Assembly: GCA_900754755.1 (NCBI GenBank)
Contig: CAAEEC010000004.1
Span: forward strand, 1-5,094
Source of the DNA: Clostridia bacterium
GTDB taxonomy: Bacteria > Bacillota > Clostridia > Christensenellales > Aristaeellaceae
Direction: 5' to 3'
Length of the DNA: 5,094 nucleotides
Shown: positions 1 through 5,094 of the stretch, one piece after another
How the letters are laid out: every line of letters begins with the position of its first letter
How positions within the stretch are numbered: the first letter of the stretch is position 1
Translations under genes and position numbers: made by a program
The notes under the pieces: generated by a model
Told to the model about the DNA's origin: nothing
The model's database searches: none
Seen by the model: only the letters and a program-made list of their open reading frames with translations

Positions 1-2500
1 CCGGCAGCTTCAAGCTGGCGGTGCAGTTTGCTGGAATGGCGAGGGAAAATTTCCAACCGCCGCCCACCTTTTGCCAACCGCTTTCCACCTGGCCATACAC
101 GCTGTTGTAGGCGGCCCTGGCACAAGTGAAATGTCCGCCGGGATGGGGTTCTATGACAAAGTGATTTTCGCCGCTCACCCGGATGCCGCACATGGTGTCA
201 AACAGCCAGCGGCAGACCGCGCCCTTGGAATAGTGATCCAGCGAGGCGATGCCGTCGTTTTTTGTGGCGGTGCCTTCCCACGCTTCCCAGACGGTGGTCG
301 CGCCGTTTTTGGGCATAAAGAGCCAGCCGGGCATCTCTTCGTTTTCTAGCAGCCGGTAGGCGGCTTCTATATCGATTTCGGATAGAACGTCTAGAATGAG
401 AGGCGTGGACAAAAAACCCGTGCCCAAGCGCCAACCATACTGTTCCAGCGCCAAAATCAGCCGTTTTTTGGCAAACGCGGCCTGCTCCGCGTCCAGCAAG
501 CCGAAGGCTAGCGGGCGGACGAGCTGGGCCTGGCGGTCGGTATCCAAGGAATACGCGGGCGTCCGCCGCAGGGCCTGGTAGCTTTTGCGGCAGTGCATGG
601 CAAATTGACGGTAGTTCTCCGCCGCGTTGGCGTCGCCCAGAGCCGCTTCAATCTCTGCCATGCATTCCATCACATGGGCGGTATAAGCCGTGGCAACTTC
701 AGGATGCGGTACAGCGCAATCCTTCCATGTCATGTGGTGTACGTCTTCCGGTTCCGCCCATTCGCCATAGGCTTGCCCGCAGTTGGAAAGATATTTCTTT
801 GCTTCCCCGTGTAGACCAGTGCGCTTGGCCGTGGGATACCATCTGCCGCAACGCTTTTGCATAAAGCGGGCATAGCGCCGCATGCCGGGCAGATAGCTTT
901 CCAGCACGCGGAGATCGCCATACTGTTTCCACAGCGCGTAGGGCATCAGCACACCCGCGTCCGCCCAACCCACGGAGCCGTTCATGCTGGCCATGTAGAA
1001 ATCCGTGCCACCCTCCGGCGCGATCTGGGGAAGGCAGCCGTTCTTTTTTTGCCAGTCATAAAGATCGTTGAGGTATTTCTCCGCAAAGGGCAGATAATCA
1101 AAGAGGAAACTGGCGGTGGGGCAGAAGATTTGCGCGTCGCCACTCCAGCCATGGCGTTCCCGGGTGGGGCAGTCCGTGGGCAAATCGGCATGGTTGTTCT
1201 TGGCGCTCCACACGGTGTTCTCCACGAATTTGTCGAGCAGTGCATTGGAGCTTGCAAACCAACCCGTGCGCTCCATATCCGAATAGACGGCGATGGCGCA
1301 AAAATCCTCCGCGGTAAAGGGCGCATCCGTCTCCACCAGCACATATTGAAAGCCAAAGATGGCGAAAGTGGTTTTGTAGTCGTTCCTGCCTTCTTTGCAT
1401 GTGTAGACGACTTGTTGCAAGGGCGTCGTGAAATTTTTGCGAGAGAGTTGGATATTCTTCTGGGTGAACTCCCCGTTTTCGTCCAGCAGCTCGCCGAAGC
1501 GCAGCTTCACCGTTTGCCCTGCCCTTGCCGCCAGCGAAAAGGATACATAGCCCGCGATGTTCTGGCCAAAATCCAGCACGGTTTTGCCCGAGGGCGTATG
1601 GAGTAGCGCCGCGGACAACCGCTCGTGCTCCGTCACGGGAACGTTGTTGGAGGCGGTAGGCGTAACGGGATGCGATGTAACTTTGGCTTTTTCCCCATAG
1701 GAAGGCGTTTTTCCCGCGTCCACCACTTCGCCATCCTTATTGTCGGCAAAGCGAATGGGGCCGTCGTTGCTCCAATCCCAGCTTCCATCCGTGCAAACGG
1801 CCTGCACGCTGCCATCCGCATGGGTGATTTCCAACTGCGCCAGCAGCTTGGTTTCCGCGCCATATTGGTTGCGGATGCCCCATGCGCCCGTGCTGCCGCG
1901 ATACCAGCCGTCTGCTAGCTGCACGCTCAATATGTTTTCGCCGTCTTTCAGCAGGCCAGTCACGTCGTAACTTTGATATTGCACCCGCTTGCGGTAGTCG
2001 GTGATGCCGGGGGCAAGGATGAAATCGCCTACCCGCTGGCCATTGAGCCGCGCCTCATACAGGCCGCAGGCGGTGATGTACAGCCGGGCTTTGCGTATAT
2101 CGGCGGCGGAAAATGCCTTCCGGAAGCAGTCCACCGGATAGCGCCGCTTTTTGTTGACTGTGTAATTGCCGGTGATCCATTGAGCCTGCCATTTTCCGAT
2201 GCCGGTTTCAAAATGGGCCTCTGCCCACTCCCCGGTAGCGCCAGTTTCGTCCCACAGGCGGATCTTCCACACCACTTTTGTTCTGTCCGCCACGGGAACC
2301 CCGCCCCAGGCCGCCCGCATAGAGGCGCTTGCCACCTTGCCACTGTCCCAGAGGAGGTTTCCTTTGTCATCGAAAGCGATGATTTGGTAGGCGGTCTGCT
2401 TTTTGCCATTCGCGCAATTCCAGAACAGGCGCGGGGCCGCGAAATCCACGCCAATGGGGTTAAAGAGATGTTCTGTTTTCAAGCGGATTGCCTGCATCAT
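1..2500 (-). CDS. Cytoplasmic alpha-L-rhamnosidase, glycoside hydrolase family 78 (3' end beyond window)
   Basis: The predicted role is hydrolysis of terminal non-reducing alpha-L-rhamnose from oligosaccharides or glycosides by the inverting GH78 mechanism. The frame is open for 833 codons and runs off the window at its C-terminus. Residues 1-110 look like the N-terminal beta-sandwich and begin with the family-like FNPIGVDF...PRLFWN. Residues 134-290 form the Bac_rhamnosid_N domain (GLYEARLNG at 146-154, LADGWYRG at 195-202). Residues 300-395 follow (LDFGQN at 309-314, GFQYV at 383-387). An (alpha/alpha)6 barrel spans about 400-750, and a C-terminal beta domain starts near 755. The barrel carries [15 protein letters not shown] with D443, E448 and D455, spaced exactly like the acidic residues D567/E572/D579 that I recall for Bacillus sp. 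GL1 RhaB. E739 in TVWEAWEG fits the general base. There is no signal peptide, so action is cytoplasmic. Family members are commonly around 900 residues, so some tens of residues are probably missing. The start is the first of two tandem ATGs overlapping the upstream stop; the ATG at 2497 is equally possible. Substrate is not determined. Confidence 0.95.
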   Translation of the reverse strand, partial: MMQAIRLKTEHLFNPIGVDFAAPRLFWNCANGKKQTAYQIIAFDDKGNLLWDSGKVASASMRAAWGGVPVADRTKVVWKIRLWDETGATGEWAEAHFETGIGKWQAQWITGNYTVNKKRRYPVDCFRKAFSAADIRKARLYITACGLYEARLNGQRVGDFILAPGITDYRKRVQYQSYDVTGLLKDGENILSVQLADGWYRGSTGAWGIRNQYGAETKLLAQLEITHADGSVQAVCTDGSWDWSNDGPIRFADNKDGEVVDAGKTPSYGEKAKVTSHPVTPTASNNVPVTEHERLSAALLHTPSGKTVLDFGQNIAGYVSFSLAARAGQTVKLRFGELLDENGEFTQKNIQLSRKNFTTPLQQVVYTCKEGRNDYKTTFAIFGFQYVLVETDAPFTAEDFCAIAVYSDMERTGWFASSNALLDKFVENTVWSAKNNHADLPTDCPTRERHGWSGDAQIFCPTASFLFDYLPFAEKYLNDLYDWQKKNGCLPQIAPEGGTDFYMASMNGSVGWADAGVLMPYALWKQYGDLRVLESYLPGMRRYARFMQKRCGRWYPTAKRTGLHGEAKKYLSNCGQAYGEWAEPEDVHHMTWKDCAVPHPEVATAYTAHVMECMAEIEAALGDANAAENYRQFAMHCRKSYQALRRTPAYSLDTDRQAQLVRPLAFGLLDAEQAAFAKKRLILALEQYGWRLGTGFLSTPLILDVLSEIDIEAAYRLLENEEMPGWLFMPKNGATTVWEAWEGTATKNDGIASLDHYSKGAVCRWLFDTMCGIRVSGENHFVIEPHPGGHFTCARAAYNSVYGQVESGWQKVGGGWKFSLAIPANCTASLKLP

Positions 2501-3948
2501 TTTCCCTCCCGGCGGGCCTTAATTTCCGCCTGTTCCCTGCCAATGTTCTTTTCCACGTTCAAGAAAATCAGCAGTACCGCGAGGAGAATGCCCGTGAAGG
2601 TCTCTAGCCCCACGAAACCAAAGGTGATGACATTCTCCACCGCCGCGGTTTGCTCCGCCGCCACGGTGACGCCATCCACGATCTCTGGGGCCACATAGCC
2701 AGCCTTGGCCAAGAGGCCATTGAAGATGCCCGTGCAAACGCCCACCATGGCGACGGAAATGATGTTGTAAATGGACATGGCGATGCCATCGCAGCGGAAA
2801 TCGTTTTTCCACTCCACATGATCCAGCACGTCGGCAAACATGGCCATAAAGACATAGGAGCAAGGAAGACCGCCAATGTTTTTAATGAACTGGCCGACTA
2901 GCATGATGGTCATGTTCGTGGGGAAAGCCCAGCAGATCGCGCTGCCGATGGCGTAAATGAGGAAACCAACGAGCGTCACATTCCGCTTGCCGAATTTCTT
3001 TGCCAGCGGCCACACGGCGAAAATGCCGATGCCCATGGGAATGCCGCCGATGATGGAGATCAGGGTCTGCGTGATGCCGTCGTTGTAGCTGCCCAGCACA
3101 TAGTTGCAGAAATACACTAGGCTGAGATTCTTAACGCTGGTGCCGAGAATGTACACGAGGAAGTAGACGTAGATGAGCAGCATATATTTATCCGTGAAGA
3201 TGGCCTTGAGTTGCTTTGCCAAGGGCACGGCGGCTTCGCCGCTTTCCTGCGTTTCCAGCGTGACGCGCTCTTTCGTGAAATAGTATTCCAGCAGCGTCAG
3301 CGGCAAGGCCAGGATGGAAAGGACGCTCATCAGGGCGATCCACTTGCCCTGGTCCACGCCGATGATGGGCATGATGACCGTGGGAAACACCAGCGCTACC
3401 AGGATGCCGGTCATCGTGATATTGGAAATCTGATTGAATACCGATAAGCTGCCGCGCTGGGTGGCATCGCGGGTGGAGAGCGGCACCATCAGGTTGTGGC
3501 TCATGTTGAAGATGGTGTAGGCAAAGGAATAGAATAGGTTGTAGCTGACCATCACCCAAATCACCTGCACGGTCTGCGAGCCGTTGGGCACGGTGAACAG
3601 CAAAATGCCGGTGATGGCCAATAGCGGCGCGCTGAGCAAAAGCCACGGGCGGGCTTTGCCCTCTTTTGTGCGGGTGCGGTCGATGATATAGCCCATGCCC
3701 ACGTTGGTGGCGGCATCGATGACCTTGGAAATGATGGGGAAAATCACCAAAAAGGCGCCGCCCCAAATGCCTGTCAGCTTCAGCACATCGGTGTAATAGA
3801 CGTTCAGATAGGTGGCGAGTACCGCGTTCAGCAAAAGCGCTCCCGCCGGGCCCAGCAAATACCCCAGCCATTTTTCGCCGCGGCCGACGTCCGCCATTCG
3901 TACCTTGCTTTGAAATACGCCGCGCTCCACCAAGTTTGCCAGTTTCAT
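2497..3948 (-). CDS. GPH-family (MelB-like, MFS_2) sugar:cation symporter
   Basis: This complete 483-residue inner-membrane transporter is predicted to import the rhamnoside cleaved by the downstream enzyme. Twelve hydrophobic segments can be traced: about 28-49, 61-83, 103-121, 129-150, 172-196, 203-223, then a hydrophilic central loop at 225-254, then 255-275, 292-313, 322-341, 346-371, 390-413 and 441-464. Family signatures are YYTDV at 51-55, DAATNVGMG at 78-86, [13 protein letters not shown] at 90-102 in the loop between helices 2 and 3, and [12 protein letters not shown] at 370-381, matching the conserved AD...EWK motif after helix 10. The length is typical for GPH proteins. The start is supported by GGAGG at 3957-3961, 8 bases before the ATG. 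It is the first gene of the operon; its TGA overlaps the rhamnosidase start. Compared from memory with MelB, Asp55 is kept (D78) but Asp59 is Asn (N82) and the sugar-binding Asp19 appears to be Leu (L38). The family call is secure; the rhamnoside substrate is inferred only from the neighbour. Confidence 0.93.
   Translation of the reverse strand: MKLANLVERGVFQSKVRMADVGRGEKWLGYLLGPAGALLLNAVLATYLNVYYTDVLKLTGIWGGAFLVIFPIISKVIDAATNVGMGYIIDRTRTKEGKARPWLLLSAPLLAITGILLFTVPNGSQTVQVIWVMVSYNLFYSFAYTIFNMSHNLMVPLSTRDATQRGSLSVFNQISNITMTGILVALVFPTVIMPIIGVDQGKWIALMSVLSILALPLTLLEYYFTKERVTLETQESGEAAVPLAKQLKAIFTDKYMLLIYVYFLVYILGTSVKNLSLVYFCNYVLGSYNDGITQTLISIIGGIPMGIGIFAVWPLAKKFGKRNVTLVGFLIYAIGSAICWAFPTNMTIMLVGQFIKNIGGLPCSYVFMAMFADVLDHVEWKNDFRCDGIAMSIYNIISVAMVGVCTGIFNGLLAKAGYVAPEIVDGVTVAAEQTAAVENVITFGFVGLETFTGILLAVLLIFLNVEKNIGREQAEIKARREGK
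2504..2510 (-). promoter_or_regulatory. Ribosome binding site inside the transporter 3' end, serving the rhamnosidase
   Basis: The minus strand reads GGGAGGG here, within the last codons of the transporter gene. The GGAGG core (2509-2505) lies 4 bases before the ATG at 2500 and 7 bases before the in-frame ATG at 2497. Spacing favours the second ATG; both overlap the transporter TGA (2499-2497), so ribosomes ending on the transporter can restart directly on the rhamnosidase. Confidence 0.8.
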
Positions 3949-4017
3949 ACTCTGCGCCTCCGTACTTTGCGGCCTCTTTTTTCTGAGCGTTCAGATAGAC
4001 CCGCGTTTTGTAGGAGT

Positions 4018-4046
4018 AGTATATCACAATCAATTTGGTAAAACTT
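4018..4046 (-). promoter_or_regulatory. Predicted promoter of the transporter-rhamnosidase operon
   Basis: On the minus strand, TATACT (4023 down to 4018) is preceded by TG and one base (4026-4024), forming an extended -10 with five of six consensus bases. The -35 zone at the usual spacing (about 4041-4046, reading AAGTTT) does not match TTGACA. A strong -10 with a poor -35 is the usual look of an activator-dependent promoter, which fits control by the divergent AraC-type protein. Transcription would begin near 4011, giving a leader of about 60 bases. Confidence 0.55.
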
Positions 4047-4075
4047 GCATTTTTGTAAGCTTTCTGGTATAATTG
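4034..4075 (+). repeat. Imperfect direct repeat, possible regulator half-sites
   Basis: TTTGGTAAAACTT at 4034-4046 and TCTGGTATAATTG at 4063-4075 share 9 of 13 bases, centred on TGGTA-AA-T, 29 bases apart. AraC-family proteins often bind direct half-sites, so these are candidate operators. However, the second copy includes the -10 box of the regulator promoter, the sequence is AT-rich, and chance similarity is possible. Binding there would block the regulator's own promoter. Confidence 0.25.
4045..4073 (+). promoter_or_regulatory. Predicted sigma-A promoter of the AraC-type regulator
   Basis: A perfect TATAAT lies at 4068-4073 and is preceded by TG plus one base (4065-4067), giving an extended -10. 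A weak -35, TTGCAT, lies at 4045-4050 with an exact 17-base spacer. Transcription would start near 4080, leaving a very short leader that contains the GGAGG at 4085-4089. This is a sequence-only prediction, but the -10 is as good as they come. Confidence 0.75.
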
Positions 4076-4084
4076 TATTCAAAT

Positions 4085-4089
4085 GGAGG
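4085..4089 (+). promoter_or_regulatory. Ribosome binding site that fixes the regulator start
   Basis: GGAGG sits 7 bases ahead of the ATG at 4097. It overlaps the ATG at 4083, which is in a different frame and has no site of its own, so 4097 is the real start. Confidence 0.8.
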
Positions 4090-4096
4090 TGGCGCG

Positions 4097-5094
4097 ATGG
4101 AGAAGGTGGATGTGCGGTACCTTTGCACGACCATTGGCAGTCTTTCTGGCATTCCCATTCGCATTTTTGAAGGAGAAACGCAGGTTTTCTTCTATGCCAT
4201 GGTGTACCTTCCCAAAGATCCCATGGCGCTTTGGCGGAAGGAAATTTTTGCGATCGCAGACCATGTGGGGTACTATGTCACGCCACAGTTTCACTACTAT
4301 GGCGTGGTCAATGCTGGGGATACAAAACTTGTCGTCGGCCCTACGCGGCAGATTGGGGAAAATGAGCGGGAGTTGCGGGAGCTTGCCTTCCGGCTGAATC
4401 TTTCCGGCGAGGAAGCGGAAGCGCTGATCGCGGGCGTGCGGGGAATTGTCCGCATGCCGGTGGAAAGCGTGTTGCAAATGCTGTGCGCCATGAACTACGT
4501 ACTCAATGGCGAAAAATTGGAATTGAAGGACATCAGCATTTACGAGCAAGAACAGGCTGACCTGGCTGTTCGGCAGGGGCGATGGCAGGCTCAGCAAAAA
4601 TTGGCCGCCACGCCGCCAGATGGCGCCACGCAGGCAGAGCACAATACCTACGATTTGGAAGGCCTTCTGCTGCGCATGGTGCGCAAGGGCGATAGCGCCG
4701 CGTTGCGGGAATGGTTTGCCGCAGCGCCGGCGATCCGCGGCGGCGTGGTGGCGAACGACCAACTGCGCCAGCGGAAGAATCTTTTTATCGTCACAGTTAC
4801 GCTGGCTTCTCGCGCGGCAATCCAGGGCGGCATGCAAGTAGACGACGCCTTTACGCTCAGCGATTCTTATATTCAGCAATGCGAGCTGCTGCAGTCGCCC
4901 GAGCGGATTACAAACCTGCAATACCGCATGCTGCTGGACTACACGGAGCGAGTGGAACGCTTGCATCGCGGCAACGCGCAAAGCAAGCTTGCGCTGGATG
5001 TGGCAAATTATGTTCAACACCACATTTCCGATGCGATCAGCGCCGAAGATATCGCCTGTGCGCTCTATGTCAGCCGCCCATATCTCTCCAAAAA
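4097..5094 (+). CDS. AraC-family transcriptional regulator (3' truncated by window end)
   Basis: This is a probable activator of the divergent transporter-rhamnosidase operon. The visible 332 residues contain three parts. Residues 1-150 are a globular sensor-like domain with LSGIPIRIFEG near the N-terminus, YYVTPQFHYYGVV at 59-71 and VVGPTRQI at 79-86. A Gln/Ala-rich hydrophilic linker spans about 150-185. A helical block at 186-290 includes RKGD at 196-199, LRQRKNLFIV at 223-232, SRAAIQGG at 238-245 and SDSYIQQCE at 255-263. The start of an AraC DNA-binding domain follows: an YVQHHI helix near 304-309, then ISAEDIACALYVSRPYLSKK at 313-332, which is the first helix-turn-helix. The second one and roughly 60-75 residues lie beyond the window. 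I recognise this block pattern from many clostridial AraC proteins next to sugar transport genes; it is not the cupin sensor of arabinose AraC. The start at 4097 has GGAGG 7 bases upstream. The effector is unknown; rhamnose or a rhamnoside is an inference from the neighbours. Confidence 0.9.
   Translation, partial: MEKVDVRYLCTTIGSLSGIPIRIFEGETQVFFYAMVYLPKDPMALWRKEIFAIADHVGYYVTPQFHYYGVVNAGDTKLVVGPTRQIGENERELRELAFRLNLSGEEAEALIAGVRGIVRMPVESVLQMLCAMNYVLNGEKLELKDISIYEQEQADLAVRQGRWQAQQKLAATPPDGATQAEHNTYDLEGLLLRMVRKGDSAALREWFAAAPAIRGGVVANDQLRQRKNLFIVTVTLASRAAIQGGMQVDDAFTLSDSYIQQCELLQSPERITNLQYRMLLDYTERVERLHRGNAQSKLALDVANYVQHHISDAISAEDIACALYVSRPYLSK

Larger units (their letters stand above)
3949..4096. 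promoter_or_regulatory. Divergent intergenic control region
   Basis: This 148-base gap separates the start codons of the divergent transporter and regulator genes. Its core, about 4018-4083, is clearly more AT-rich than the surrounding coding sequence. It holds facing promoter candidates for both directions, and the two -35 zones fall on nearly the same bases (around 4041-4050). A protein bound in the middle could therefore affect both transcripts. I see no tRNA, riboswitch-like fold or intrinsic terminator here. It contains no convincing small gene. Confidence 0.75.

Noticed and set aside
857..1606. Open frame of 249 codons on the plus strand within the rhamnosidase region
   Set aside because: The opposite strand carries the conserved GH78 catalytic motif here. 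The plus-strand product shows no family features and has no convincing ribosome binding site.
1973..2698. Open frame of 241 codons on the plus strand across the rhamnosidase-transporter junction
   Set aside because: It is antisense to the start of one conserved gene and the end of another, and its composition is that of a shadow frame.
3188..4033. Open frame of 281 codons on the minus strand starting upstream of the transporter
   Set aside because: It overlaps the transporter in another frame, its start falls upstream of the predicted -10 box of the operon, and its product is Arg/His/Gly-rich low-complexity sequence.
4036..4049. Possible catabolite repression (cre) site TGCAAGTTTTACCA on the minus strand
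   Set aside because: The outer bases fit TGNAANCGNTNNCA, but the central CG, the most important part, is TT. It is too weak to call.
4044..4059. Imperfect hairpin CTTGC - ATTTTT - GTAAG in the intergenic region
   Set aside because: A five-pair stem with one G-T pair is too short for a terminator, and it lies between the two promoters, upstream of either predicted start.
4079..5023. Long open frame of 314 codons on the minus strand opposite the regulator gene
   Set aside because: It lies antisense to a clear AraC-family gene with its own promoter and ribosome binding site. Its translation is Arg/His/Gln-rich with no recognisable domain, typical of antisense shadows in GC-rich genes.
1..5094. 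Search by eye for CRISPR arrays, insertion sequence ends, tRNA or rRNA genes and long repeats
   Set aside because: Nearly the whole window is accounted for by three coding regions and one short control region. No spaced repeats, terminal inverted repeats or structural RNA signatures were seen.

Overview
The window holds three genes in a divergent arrangement that looks like a small rhamnoside uptake-and-hydrolysis locus. It probably comes from a fairly GC-rich member of the Bacillota (Clostridia), perhaps gut-associated. The grounds are strong GGAGG ribosome binding sites in front of all three genes, TATAAT-like -10 boxes, and a type of AraC regulator that I know mostly from Clostridia. The species assignment is inference; nothing here fixes a genus.

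Positions 1-2500 (minus strand) encode a cytoplasmic family 78 glycoside hydrolase, an alpha-L-rhamnosidase. It is cut at the window edge after 833 codons, so only the extreme C-terminus is missing. Positions 2497-3948 (minus strand) encode a complete 483-residue sugar:cation symporter of the GPH family, in the MelB/MFS_2 group. The transporter gene comes first in the transcript. Its TGA stop overlaps the ATGATG start of the rhamnosidase, so the two are almost certainly co-transcribed and translationally coupled. Positions 3949-4096 are an AT-rich intergenic region with two facing extended -10 promoters. Positions 4097-5094 (plus strand) encode an AraC-family regulator, truncated inside its first DNA-binding helix-turn-helix.

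The likely logic is as follows. The AraC-type protein senses a sugar or its breakdown product and controls the divergent operon and perhaps itself. The GPH transporter brings in a small rhamnosylated compound. The rhamnosidase, which has no signal peptide, removes the terminal alpha-L-rhamnose inside the cell. No rhamnose catabolic genes (isomerase, kinase, aldolase) lie in the window. The overall system is of a known kind. The points most worth a second look are the Asp-to-Asn change at the transporter's expected cation site and the compact shared control region.
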